NCBI GenBank assembly: GCA_963970005.1
Contig: CAXAMN010004224.1
Location: 221,108-285,107, forward strand
Source: Durusdinium trenchii
Lineage: Eukaryota > Sar > Dinophyceae > Suessiales > Symbiodiniaceae
Length of the DNA: 64,000 nt
Direction: 5' to 3'
Positions 59,101 to 63,732 of the stretch are shown in pieces. Below the pieces are notes generated by a model. That model worked only from the letters and a program-made list of their open reading frames with translations, was not told the DNA's origin and did no database searches. Numbering within the stretch: position 1 is the first letter of the stretch; each line of letters begins with the position of its first letter. A program made the translations under genes and the position numbers.

Positions 59101-59526
59101 TCCTTTTTCAGGCGGTACCCTTTTCTCCGCCGGCGCGTGCGTCATGAGTGATTCGAGTCCTCCGGCAGTGTCTGCATGGAAGGATCGAGGTCGAACTAGG
59201 CGCGCCATGATGTGCCATTTCGATCCGCACGAACTTGAAGTGACAACGACATCGCCGTGTTCCGCCTCTTGCACAAACTCTTCTGCGCATTTGTGCGCAG
59301 ACTCTCTTTGTGCTCCGAGTGCAAATGACCTAAGTCGATCGAAGTGTTCTTCGACGTCCACCGAGCGCCACAGCTTCGTCTGGTCCCGCCGGCTGGCCGG
59401 CAACTCGGAGATGGGTTGGGCGAAGGGAAACCTGCCGAAGCCTGGACACAAGAAAACACCAAAAACACCTCGCGGCAGGCTGTGCCTCAACAAGGCAGCG
59501 TCGGATGAGATCATTTGGCACTGCAA
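26099..59526 (+). CDS. FAD-dependent fumarate reductase (Osm1/FRD-type flavoprotein), split gene, C-terminus not seen
   Basis: Fifteen short exons spell, in order, the diagnostic blocks of the soluble FAD-dependent fumarate reductase family: AIVVGGGLGG/MSAANT (dinucleotide fold), GGNSTKATSGING, LARLGGHSQPRTHRG-type active-site loop, GPVILASGGFGADF, RPDLLHLPTTNG, CTGDGIKMG, TIDLEWVQVHPTG, GVGGLILNADGKRFCNELG, RDYVTGEMW and LNKAASDEIIWHC. These enzymes reduce fumarate to succinate with FAD as cofactor and help reoxidise reduced carriers under low oxygen. Codon phases fit for most adjacent exon pairs. Two segments are missing from my map (between 27993 and 35634, and 35674 and 51947) and must lie in unread exons. 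The C-terminal third (the GGVHGNNRLGG-type block) is absent; the gene may continue beyond the window, be truncated, or be misassembled. Most introns use GC donors, some GA, few GT. Start is the ATG at 26099 (MACFPTSQ), which leaves no targeting peptide, but an upstream exon cannot be excluded. Confidence 0.82.
26192..26275. mobile_element. MITE-like element, AGAGTAGATGGCA family, copy 1
   Basis: 84 bp with perfect 17-bp terminal inverted repeats (AGAGTAGATGGCACAGA). It lies within the first fumarate reductase intron. No coding capacity. Confidence 0.8.
26326..26402. mobile_element. Short foldback element, CATGGAACC family, copy 3
   Basis: Ends CATGGAACCTGA and (inverted) TCAGGTTCCATG, 77 bp, with a loop unlike copies 1 and 2. 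It sits 50 bp from the AGAGTAGATGGCA element. Related half-copies occur near 21219-21252 and 53240-53275. Confidence 0.6.
27093..27145 (+). CDS. Fumarate reductase exon 2
   Basis: After acceptor CGGCGTAG it completes the Gly codon and reads MSAANTVVENGGRVVLL. It ends phase 0 at a GA-type donor (GACCGA); the next exon also starts GAC, so the splice repeat is GAC. Confidence 0.82.
27934..27994 (+). CDS. Fumarate reductase exon 3: GGNSTKATSGING
   Basis: Acceptor GCCGCAG, DKSSFCGGNSTKATSGINGA, the hallmark block after the beta strand of the FAD domain. The donor is either GT after the AAC G or GC after GCA G; the end is therefore uncertain by about 6 bp. Confidence 0.85.
28869..28948. mobile_element. 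MITE-like element, AGAGTAGATGGCA family, copy 2
   Basis: 80 bp with 13-bp perfect terminal inverted repeats. It is inverted relative to copy 1: its left flank ACAGTGGTTTC matches the reverse of copy 1's right flank. Confidence 0.75.
28956..29042. mobile_element. MITE-like element, CTACCAGCACCCTCC family, copy 1
   Basis: 87 bp with about 21-bp terminal inverted repeats (CTACCAGCACCCTCC-ACAGG, one mismatch). It starts 8 bp after the preceding element. Related copies at 39099 and 42733. Confidence 0.8.
30187..30316 (+). CDS. Putative exon of a coiled-coil protein
   Basis: After acceptor CCAGCGCAG: PDSLKQLRHANERATHMEIH then AEVDPECLEAKLFEARLELK, ending at a consensus GC donor GCAAGT, phase 1. 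Charged and helical. It lies between two fumarate reductase exons on the same strand, so it is a nested or interleaved gene, or the assembly is wrong. Confidence 0.55.
31078..31191 (+). CDS. Putative exon of a coiled-coil protein
   Basis: Acceptor GCGTGAG, 38 codons AKEIRELELVVAKAKANAQA then EKLSEKKDFAQIAQIVEK, GA-type donor GACCTG, phase 0. Heptad-like pattern, no stop. Likely the same gene as 30187-30316, though the phases differ, so an exon is missing between. A further weak candidate lies at 33311-33400 (KESDRMANLACRKAEAKPGV). Confidence 0.55.
31192..35633. other. Mostly intron-like DNA
   Basis: One notable open plus frame at about 33939-34263 (CTEDLQTWTESILLNAARHR, then EPFEMTVSPGSTWEHMLECL) ending in a stop; it could be a decayed retroelement or exon. 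The rest shows no supported gene. Confidence 0.35.
35634..35674 (+). CDS. Fumarate reductase exon, DTLKGGAKKPELAK block
   Basis: Acceptor GCCGTGCAG, 13 codons plus two bases reading DTLKGGAKKPELA(K), then donor GTGCCC. This block precedes the catalytic domain in the family (…DTL-GGA-KPELAKVL…). Its position shows that the gene really spans the 28-52 kb stretch. Confidence 0.7.
36317..36397 (+). CDS. Possible first exon, unknown protein
   Basis: ATG at 36317, MARGRPNADPTQASDPFGPE then APLRQQR before a stop. An alternative frame over the same bases (TPSDLRLLCDNSADDVDARP) is also open. Low certainty. Confidence 0.3.
36560..36668 (+). CDS. Putative N-terminal exon of an unidentified gene
   Basis: ATG at 36560: MTKSPMTPADWNERFERHLL then DPEEDGPGQPWSRK. 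Good coding character; donor unclear (a GA at GAAGTG or GATGGT). It could start the membrane protein gene whose exons follow to 51 kb. Confidence 0.45.
37700..38200 (+). CDS. Region with competing coding-like frames
   Basis: Two plus frames are both plausible near 38020-38180: TLRYDAVTVAAFGGVVLQLP and WVHQSASGATVEVESCFPDG. At most one is right. An exon VMSVLKNAEEG after CCTCCACAG at 37870 is also possible. I cannot settle exon limits here. Confidence 0.3.
38394..38468 (+). CDS. Putative transmembrane exon
   Basis: Acceptor GTCCGAG, 25 codons VFMFVLCVPLFMSQQAALLY then LRLGQ, GC-type donor GCTTTGG, phase 0 both sides. Hydrophobic first half fits a membrane helix. Confidence 0.5.
38535..38900. 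other. AT-rich tract with TATATATA runs, no gene
   Basis: Unusually AT-rich for this window, with (TA)n at about 38531-38545 and repeated ATACG/TCCATACG motifs. No coding frame. Confidence 0.5.
39099..39198. mobile_element. CTACCAGCA-family element, copy 2
   Basis: About 100 bp from CTACCAGCATCCGAC to GGTCCTGGTATAG. Its reverse complement closely matches 42733-42831, including the stretches CACAGGTGTTTCCTGGTGAC and CCCAAAACAGCCTGGCCAGG. Confidence 0.7.
39692..39760 (+). CDS. Putative internal exon, unknown protein
   Basis: Acceptor GGTTTTCAG, 23 codons DLDAPVHGEGVEGELQLILP then FAK, GC-type donor GCGCGG, phase 0 both sides. Coding-like; family not recognised. Confidence 0.5.
40130..40316 (+). 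CDS. Putative transmembrane exon with basic tail
   Basis: Acceptor GGTGGCAG, VLMIYTLALMLFPELLGALR then LMMFLANPTTWTDIRRIDPA and TKERRRSESPALETNG, donor GTGAGG, phase 1. One or two membrane helices followed by a cytosolic-type charged segment. One of the clearest non-FRD exons in the window. Confidence 0.6.
41229..41302 (+). CDS. Possible acidic exon
   Basis: Plus frame VDRSEVQEDLLEDLLDMRRW then a stop at 41300-41302; contains a direct 12-bp duplication GAAGATCTGTTG. Weak. Confidence 0.3.
41935..42035 (+). CDS. Possible Cys-containing exon
   Basis: Plus frame QRIPGLAPVGFASEMLKFCA then ARPECGRECFG. Splice sites uncertain. Family not recognised. Confidence 0.3.
42733..42831. mobile_element. 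CTACCAGCA-family element, copy 3 (inverted)
   Basis: Near reverse complement of 39099-39198; its right end CCTGTTGGAGGGTGCTGGTAG is identical to the right end of the copy at 28956-29042. Confidence 0.7.
42846..42950 (+). CDS. Possible hydrophobic exon
   Basis: Begins after GCTTGCAG directly beside the foldback element and reads LSIGVPRHAVNEVGYIVLVD then SVSIVLVCRSV. A membrane helix is possible. Confidence 0.35.
43120..43206. mobile_element. Foldback element, TAATGTAGACTCTTGAT family, copy 1
   Basis: Inverted ends TAATGTAGACTCTTGAT and ATCAAGAGTCTACATTTA enclose about 50 bp. A second copy lies at 43727 and a right-end fragment near 27810-27838. Confidence 0.65.
43727..43816. mobile_element. 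Foldback element, TAATGTAGACTCTTGAT family, copy 2
   Basis: Starts TAATGTAGACTCTTGATGAA and ends ATCAAGGGTCTGCAGTA, a diverged inverted repeat. Same orientation as copy 1. Confidence 0.6.
43955..44034. repeat. GA/CA/GC compound microsatellite
   Basis: (GA)n followed by (CA)n with interruptions and then alternating CGCG, which could adopt Z-DNA. Confidence 0.95.
44285..44347 (+). CDS. Putative transmembrane exon
   Basis: Acceptor GCACTCAG, 21 codons DAIFNSLALTFLIELDNKLW and E, donor GTCGCC, phase 0 both sides. The pattern (hydrophobic helix with Asp/Asn at both ends) is common in predicted polytopic membrane proteins of dinoflagellates; that comparison is from memory. Confidence 0.55.
44348..46514. 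other. No supported gene
   Basis: Intron-like or intergenic. A short CAC/GAC repeat (ACACGACACGACACACACG) sits near 46140-46190. No exon supported. Confidence 0.35.
46515..46640 (+). CDS. Putative membrane-protein exon
   Basis: Plus frame DSSLADEALEACLTSTVFMF then CYCRQFLITEYSLRTV; a splice acceptor at GATGAG would start it at 46542. Hydrophobic centre. Limits uncertain. Confidence 0.45.
46999..47088. mobile_element. MITE-like element, CCCTAGGG family, copy 1
   Basis: 90 bp; the ends CCCTAGGGTTCCAAGTACC and GGTACTTGGAGCCCTAGGG are inverted repeats with one mismatch over 19 bp. Confidence 0.85.
47804..47880 (+). CDS. Possible exon, frame ambiguous
   Basis: After TTGCTTCAG the frame reads LERRTDTLPMARDMCTLWEL; after the later GCGCAG another frame reads DGHAADGARYVHLMGAHG. 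Either could be used. Confidence 0.35.
49043..49132 (+). CDS. Exon of an unidentified gene, pairs with 49375
   Basis: Acceptor CTTTGCAG; reads LFSLNVHPNDMLQRVCNPEN then GGYCSPKYR and ends with two bases AG before a GA-type donor (GACACC). The first base of the next exon completes the Arg codon, a precise phase match. Confidence 0.55.
49375..49455 (+). CDS. Exon of an unidentified gene, pairs with 49043
   Basis: Acceptor GATGTCAG; G completes Arg, then IHFSDMVELTNEKPIATISN and MARLRG. Right limit lies in a G-rich run. Same gene as 49043-49132. Confidence 0.55.
49967..50052 (+). CDS. Possible exon
   Basis: Plus frame MNVLDHEIANLSTHPEARRF then FPSVRTVR before a stop. Coding-like; splice sites not clear. 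Confidence 0.4.
50078..50143 (+). CDS. Putative transmembrane exon
   Basis: Acceptor CTCGGCAG, VTFAVVLLIPQIFQLALHKE then N. A membrane helix ending in a charged loop. Confidence 0.5.
50405..50560 (+). CDS. Putative exon, unknown protein
   Basis: Plus frame ASLILKLEEFGIKCLGGFLP then QLIPDSSDLTAEDHEARERG. A GA donor after GCCGAG is likely. Coding-like. Confidence 0.45.
50713..50900 (+). CDS. Putative helical exon
   Basis: After GTGGGTCAG: FVAKRKAASSALNIPPWKEL then KSQQLEEELAHQLMRRRVHP. Charged helix; right limit uncertain. Weak coiled-coil exons follow at 51405-51450 (AETEKLRQEVERHTDL), 51541-51612 (WRWEIERIKKDFRSDLQS) and 51640-51740 (RADPFKRDPVAELQNPADLP). Confidence 0.45.
51947..52087 (+). 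CDS. Fumarate reductase exon: LARLGGHSQPRTHRG block
   Basis: Acceptor CACCCCAAG, 47 codons starting DWLVEKFNLDLSLVARLGGH and containing SQPRTHRGKERFPGMTITYA, ending LEK at GC-type donor GCGCAA, phase 0. This is the longest and most diagnostic exon. Confidence 0.9.
52629..52667 (+). CDS. Fumarate reductase microexon (13 codons)
   Basis: Acceptor GTCCACAG, VAEKTDLARIITK, GA-type donor GACTGG, phase 0. Follows the previous block in the family order. Confidence 0.85.
53088..53141 (+). CDS. Fumarate reductase exon (18 codons)
   Basis: Acceptor GTGGCAG, AKVFKLVTEGNVCVGCVY, GC-type donor GCGCCT, phase 0. Confidence 0.85.
54160..54211 (+). CDS. Fumarate reductase exon: GPVILAS
   Basis: Acceptor TTAGCCAG, EKGGQNFQEFGPVILAS, ends phase 1 at GC-type donor GCGCGT. 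Confidence 0.88.
54909..54989 (+). CDS. Fumarate reductase exon: GGFGADF and RPDLLHLPTTN
   Basis: Acceptor AAGCACAG; completes Gly and reads GFGADFTSNSLLAQYRPDLL then HLPTTN, ends phase 1 at GC-type donor GCCACT. The minus-strand ORF here is a shadow. Confidence 0.9.
55325..55359 (+). CDS. Fumarate reductase microexon: EHCTGDGIKMG
   Basis: 35 bp after acceptor CACTAAG; the phase-1 join gives G-EHCTGDGIKMG. GT donor GTGGCT. Confidence 0.88.
56920..56943. repeat. (AC)n microsatellite
   Basis: Eleven to twelve AC units inside a fumarate reductase intron. Confidence 0.95.
56977..57018 (+). CDS. Fumarate reductase microexon: TIDLEWVQ
   Basis: 42 bp after acceptor CCAACAG, EAIGAKTIDLEWVQ, GC-type donor GCGACA, phase 0. 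Confidence 0.88.
57412..57504. mobile_element. MITE-like element, CCCTAGGG family, copy 2
   Basis: 93 bp in an intron; ends CCCTAGGGCTCC and GGAGCCCTAG GG are 12-bp perfect inverted repeats, and the inner parts also match copy 1 in kind (TTCTCAGGAGGT against AGTACCTCCTGAGA). Confidence 0.8.
57750..57815 (+). CDS. Fumarate reductase exon: VHPTGLVKP
   Basis: Acceptor CGTGCCAG, 22 codons VHPTGLVKPDDADAKIKFLA then AE, GC-type donor GCCGAT, phase 0. Confidence 0.9.
58053..58119 (+). CDS. Fumarate reductase exon: GVGGLILNADGKRFCNELG
   Basis: Acceptor AAGTCTAG, ALRGVGGLILNADGKRFCNE then LG, ends phase 1 at a GC-type donor GCTGGG. Confidence 0.9.
58539..58587 (+). CDS. Fumarate reductase exon: RDYVTGEMW
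   Basis: Acceptor AACATCAG; completes Arg, then RDYVTGEMWKSKPPF and two bases AG, GC-type donor GCAGGA, phase 2. Confidence 0.88.
59479..59526 (+). CDS. Fumarate reductase exon: LNKAASDEIIWHC, last one seen
   Basis: Acceptor GCGGCAG; completes Arg, LCLNKAASDEIIWHC and two bases AA, GC-type donor GCCGGG. The expected next block (YTGRGVM-type) is not found downstream in the window. Confidence 0.85.
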
Positions 59527-59608
59527 GCCGGGATCTCGGTGCCGATGTGCGGGCCGCCGGTTCAACGATCCGATGATCCCGATTCGGAAGAAAACCGTCG
59601 GATGGGTT

Positions 59609-59738
59609 AGAGTACCCCTATGGAGCCGTGTTCGTCTCAGGAGAATCGGTACGACTGGACCGTTTTGGCAAGCGCTGCCGGTGTCGAAGACTTCCTCACC
59701 TGCTGAGGTTCGGTACGACTGGATCCCTAGGGGTACTC
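59609..59738. mobile_element. MITE-like element, CCCTAGGG-related, copy 3
   Basis: 130 bp with ends AGAGTACCCCTA-GG and TAGGGGTACTCT, containing two copies of TCGGTACGACTGGA. A related half-element, TTCGGTACGATTGGAGCCCT, lies at 24784-24803. Confidence 0.7.
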
Positions 59739-60591
59739 TTCAACATATTCACTGATCCTCATGGACAGGATCATATAGGAATCCTAAGGAATCCATTGAC
59801 GGAGGGGGGGGCGCTTTCAGTGACGGGAGTGGATTTTTGTTGCTCACCTGGCTGCAGTGTGGAAGGTTTTCAAGAAGTGTTGGAGGGTCGTGGAATTTGG
59901 GGGCGTTTCAATGTCTCCAGCAAAACCACTGAGCCTTCCTCTTTTGCGACCCTTAATGGAATGGACACCCTTGCCCTTACCTTCCAAGAAGCACCCCAGT
60001 CGTATCTTTGAAGAGCCATACATAGATTTGGGTAGTACTTCCATCCAAAAGCACAACCCTTCGCATAGATGCCACGACCTGATACAACGTCGTTGAATGG
60101 GTTGGAGATAGTCCCCAGCAGGTCAACGTTCTCGTTTAACTGGGCCTCTTATAACGTGCTAGTTAAACTTGGCCTCGGCCACAAGTTACTTTCCTACCTA
60201 CCTACCTACCTACCTATACCTATCTGTGTAGATGATCTGTGATCTGGCTCGGTCGGAATTCCTTCACTTGGGTGTATCATGCAGTGTATATTTAGATGTG
60301 GGAGACTCTTGTCATGCGCACAGTCAAAATCATACACGCGCACCGTTGACGCTAGCTAGTCAAAACATGACATGGATCATGTGCATGTTCCTCGGCGCTT
60401 AGCGGATAGTGCGATGGTGCACCGGATGATCCGCTACGTATGTCCCTCTCTTAGACGCAACATGCATGTGCTATATGCGCCGATCGCTATAGCCAGCCGT
60501 CAGCCCTAGGCCATCATGAAAAGATGCGCATCCTTGTTGAGCCAGCGCCCCAACGTATGCATACACACGTGCTTTCGAGTTTGAGGCGTAC
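59739..60591. other. No supported gene; (CTAC)n repeat
   Basis: Contains (CTAC)n at about 60193-60217 and the sequences GTTTAACTGGGCC and GTTAAACTTGGCC as a loose repeat near 60136-60176. No exon supported. Confidence 0.4.
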
Positions 60592-60724
60592 AGTTGATTG
60601 GGATGATGTGGTACGTTCTTGGTTTTGGATGTTTGGGCAGCCGCCTTCGGCCCAGTGTATGAGGCCGGAGCTTGATTGAAGATGATGCGATCTCCGAAGC
60701 CACCGACACTGATTTAGGTGCCAT
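60592..60724 (-). CDS. Possible first exon of a minus-strand gene
   Basis: ATG at 60724, MAPKSVSVASEIASSSIKLR then PHTLGRRRLPKHPKPRTYHI, donor GTACGC, phase 1. Basic and Ser-rich N-terminus. The frame is open upstream too, so the start is tentative. Head-to-head with the gene at 60999. Confidence 0.4.
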
Positions 60725-60998
60725 CACAGGTGTGCTATAGAAACATTGCACTCGAAGTTGGCTGACATGTGCAATTCTAGACTCTTCTTTGGGTTCAAAC
60801 CGTATTCGCATGGCTCATTAACTGAGACGCGTGTATATTGCAAGAGATGTGAGTGCTTTATAAACTTAGGCCCAGCAGGGTAGACGCATATGCATATACA
60901 GAACCAGGTAATTAGATCTAGACGTCCAATATTCTTCCCACGAACCCACTTTTACTTTTGGCTTGGCCATTTGCTGCGGCTGCGGGTGCTTTGTCGCG

Positions 60999-63732
60999 AT
61001 GCCGGACAGCAAGCCTCGGGAGACCAACACAGCATTGCTTGAGGAGACTGTGCATGTACTTGGCACTTGGTGTGGTCTTGGGGCAGGGGAATGGATCAGC
61101 TGGGCAAGAAATAAAATTGCCTGTAGGAGCTTTACAATGAATTCCTTACTAGAGATGGCTACATCAAGGAGAGGATGGACAAGCAAAAAAAAAGCGAAGT
61201 CCAAAGGAAAGAAGGCTTGGCCAGTAGTTCCTGACTACACGTATCTATATAACTGTACCATCTGTGTCTATTGGATTCGCAGGTCCATGGTTTCAGCTTC
61301 CTTGACACCACAGGAAAAACCATCAATGAGGACGAGGCCTTGGGCTAGTCAGTTTTTTCCTTTTTCCACAACCCTGGTAACCCTGGGTTCAACGGTCATA
61401 TGCGCCCTCAAAAATTCCAGGTATGCAGCAGTCACAACAACTTCGACTTCATGGCTGCATATGTTGGAAGCTTCGCTGCAAATCTCCCAACTATGAAGGA
61501 GGTGAAGGTGCCCCTTTAGTGAGTGCGTTTTGCCAAGAGGTTGACTTCATTGCAAGATGCTTATATATATATATATACAGGTGAATTAGTTGCTTCAACA
61601 ACAACGTTCCTCACCACCTTTCTCCTCTTCCAGGTGGCTTTGATCAATGTTAGCAAGGCGCACAGGTTGAATGACTTTGGCGAGAACGCACAGGGCCGAA
61701 AGAAGTTGGAGGTAGCCATCATGCATGATGCATGGCATGATCGTGGTACAGTAGATCTGTCGCTGGCCACCACCCCTGGATCTGAGCATCCGCACTGTCA
61801 GGCTTGGGCTGAATTGGAAGGCGGCCTTCAGCGTGGCTTCGCATCGTACATTTGCTTTAGAGCAAGGCGGAATTCTGGGACAAGGACTGATAGTTAAGAA
61901 TACTAGAGTCATCTACGTAGCACCCAATCCACTTGAGTCAAATATATGTTGGGCGTGAGTGCTTCCTCTCCAACACTATAGCTAGCTATGTACATATAAC
62001 AGAAAGAACGTGCAAGGAGAGGGCATGAAGCAATGGGCAAGCTAAAGGAGATTGCCCAGATCGTGAAAGAGGCCAGGGAAATCAACAAATACCTCTGATG
62101 GGATAGCAGTCGACTTGTCAGGAAGCTGCAGCTGTAAAAGAGGATCCTACCCAAGTGGCCTAGCCCCCCAGAATATCCGGATCAAATGTCCACTGTTTTG
62201 CACAGCAGCCAAGTCAGTCTTTGCCGTTTGAAAAATATCTGACGGTGCGTGGCTTTCATAGCAGTGCAGCACCGCAAGTCTCCCCTTTGCTGAGGCTGAG
62301 GGGTCAAAGGGTCCTACAGCTGAAGGTGGGGAAGAAGAAAAGCGGACTGACGATGAATGTGTGGAAACCGGTGAGCATGATCTTGATGACACGAGTCAAC
62401 CGGATGATGTTGGTGACGAGTGTGAAGAGGGTGAGGCAGGAGAGGGTGAAGATGCTGGCAAAGATGATTTTGAAGAAAACGAAGATAAAAAGGGCACCTA
62501 TAAGGACCAGAAACTCACAACTCAAAACTATACAGCTGTATATTTATAGAGAAATTGTTTATAAAAATACTCGGACAAACATTGCAGGATCGTGCTCCAG
62601 TGACTCCGAAGCCCACTCCCTTGGCAGCAGCGGCCCTAGAAGCATTTGAGTCGCTGGCCAAAGACTTGGAACCCAACGACCTCGATGATGATATCCTGAA
62701 GGCGGAAATTGTTCTTGCAGGTCCCCTTGGAGCGTCATCCAAAAGACTACTATCTAGCTATATAGTGTTTCTGTGGTCAGGCCCAAAAAGCACTCCGCAA
62801 AGCAAGTGATGATCGAGGGGAGGAGAGCTCTCAGGTCTCATCGAATTTGGCAGCCAAGAAACGGCCAGCTGGCAGGGGCCGCGCAAGGGGGCGCGGGAGG
62901 GGTCGAGGCAGGGGGCGTGGTCGTTCCAAAGCACAGCCTAAGCCCGTTCCCGATCTCATAGGTAAGTCATCCCCAGCTGCAGCAGCATCTAATGAAGAAG
63001 AACCGTCGAAGAAGCGAAAGACTTCAAAAGCCGCAGAGGATTGGATTTGTTAATTCATAAATTTATGCGCAGGTTGCAGGATACAGGTCTATATATATAA
63101 TACAGTCTGCCCAGGAGGCTCCAAAGAAGCCAAAAGGATCATCTGATCAAATGGATTCCGATTGGGAAGCCTTGCAGAACATTGCCAAAGGGGACGATCT
63201 CATGGACATGCCTGTAGAACAGAGACGGCTATGACCTTATTATGCAGTCCTCTGTGGTGGTTTTTGGGGGGTGGACCGCTTTCCTTTCTTTTTGTGCTTT
63301 GGCATCCGTTTTGGGGTCCTGTCAAGGGCACTTCATGCTGGGGTTGTGAGTACCCAGGTCTTGGACACTTCGCGGTCCTCAGCCAGATGATCCAACCATC
63401 GGAGTTGTGTTGGAACCTCAGCCGCCCGGTCCACTCAGAGTTGAGCCACTCACAACAACGAGGCTGTATGCAAGATCCTTTTATCTGAAGAAGGTCGATG
63501 GCAAGAGGTTGAAAAAATACAACAAGGCACACGATAACGACTTGAAGGCCGGCCATATAAACTTCAAATTCCAACACACGTGTGTATATATGTTCTGGGC
63601 CCTGAACATGTCCATTTTGATTTATAATATTAATATTGGTTCCGAAATGGGCTAGGTCCATGGTGTCCGTTTTGTAGCCGAAGCCTTTAGTGTGATGGTC
63701 TTTTGCAGGCACCTGGAAACATTATAGAATAG
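60999..63732 (+). CDS. Compact multi-exon gene, acidic/RG-rich, probably nuclear protein
   Basis: A run of exons, nearly all joining in phase 0, covers this stretch: 60999-61043, 61127-61198, 61283-61336, 61421-61501, 61634-61711, perhaps 61802-61840, 62003-62071, 62265-62483, 62588-62701, 62781-63038, 63106-63213, 63383-63547 and 63709-63732. The protein starts MPDSKPRETNTALLE, has a helical first half, an Asp/Glu-rich part (DECEEGEAGEGEDAGKDDFE), an Arg-Gly repeat (AGRGRARGRGRGRGRGRGR) followed by a KKRK basic cluster, and ends NIIE-stop. RG repeats with a basic cluster suggest RNA binding and nuclear location, which is inference. I do not recognise the family. Donors are GT, GC and GA. Each exon alone is short, but the shared phase makes the model better than chance. 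Confidence 0.55.
61127..61198 (+). CDS. Exon of the compact gene
   Basis: Acceptor CCTGTAG, ELYNEFLTRDGYIKERMDKQ then KKSE, donor GTCCAA; 24 codons, phase 0. Confidence 0.55.
61421..61501 (+). CDS. Exon of the compact gene
   Basis: Acceptor ATTCCAG, VCSSHNNFDFMAAYVGSFAA then NLPTMKE, donor GTGAAG; 27 codons, phase 0. The exon before it (61283-61336) reads VHGFSFLDTTGKTINEDE with a GC-type donor. Confidence 0.55.
61634..61711 (+). CDS. Exon of the compact gene
   Basis: Acceptor CTTCCAG, VALINVSKAHRLNDFGENAQ then GRKKLE, donor GTAGCC; 26 codons, phase 0. The minus strand is also open here but lacks splice support. Confidence 0.5.
62265..62483 (+). CDS. Acidic exon of the compact gene
   Basis: Acceptor CATAGCAG, 73 codons rich in Asp, Glu and Gly, ending DDFEENE at GA-type donor GATAAA, phase 0. 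Confidence 0.5.
62588..62701 (+). CDS. Exon of the compact gene
   Basis: Acceptor CATTGCAG, DRAPVTPKPTPLAAAALEAF then ESLAKDLEPNDLDDDILK, GC-type donor GCGGAA; 38 codons, phase 0. Confidence 0.58.
62781..63038 (+). CDS. RG-repeat exon of the compact gene
   Basis: Acceptor GTGGTCAG, AQKALRKASDDRGEESSQVS, then NLAAKKRPAGRGRARGRGRG, then KPVPDL...EEEPSKKRKTSKAAE; 86 codons, GA-type donor GATTGG. The Arg-Gly run is encoded by mixed codons, so it is not a DNA-level microsatellite. Confidence 0.58.
63106..63213 (+). CDS. Exon of the compact gene
   Basis: Acceptor AATACAG, SAQEAPKKPKGSSDQMDSDW then EALQNIAKGDDLMDMP, donor GTAGAA; 36 codons, phase 0. Confidence 0.55.
63383..63547 (+). CDS. Exon of the compact gene
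   Basis: Acceptor GTCCTCAG, PDDPTIGVVLEPQPPGPLRV, then EPLTTTRLYARSFYLKKVDG, then KRLKKYNKAHDNDLK; 55 codons, GC-type donor GCCGGC. Confidence 0.58.
63709..63732 (+). CDS. Terminal exon of the compact gene
   Basis: Acceptor CTTTTGCAG, seven codons APGNIIE and TAG. It overlaps the end of the minus-strand reading frame by 11 bp. Confidence 0.4.
   Translation, partial: APGNIIE

Noticed and set aside
58987..59565. 192-codon minus-strand ORF
   Set aside because: Antisense to the LNKAASDEIIWHC exon; no family features.
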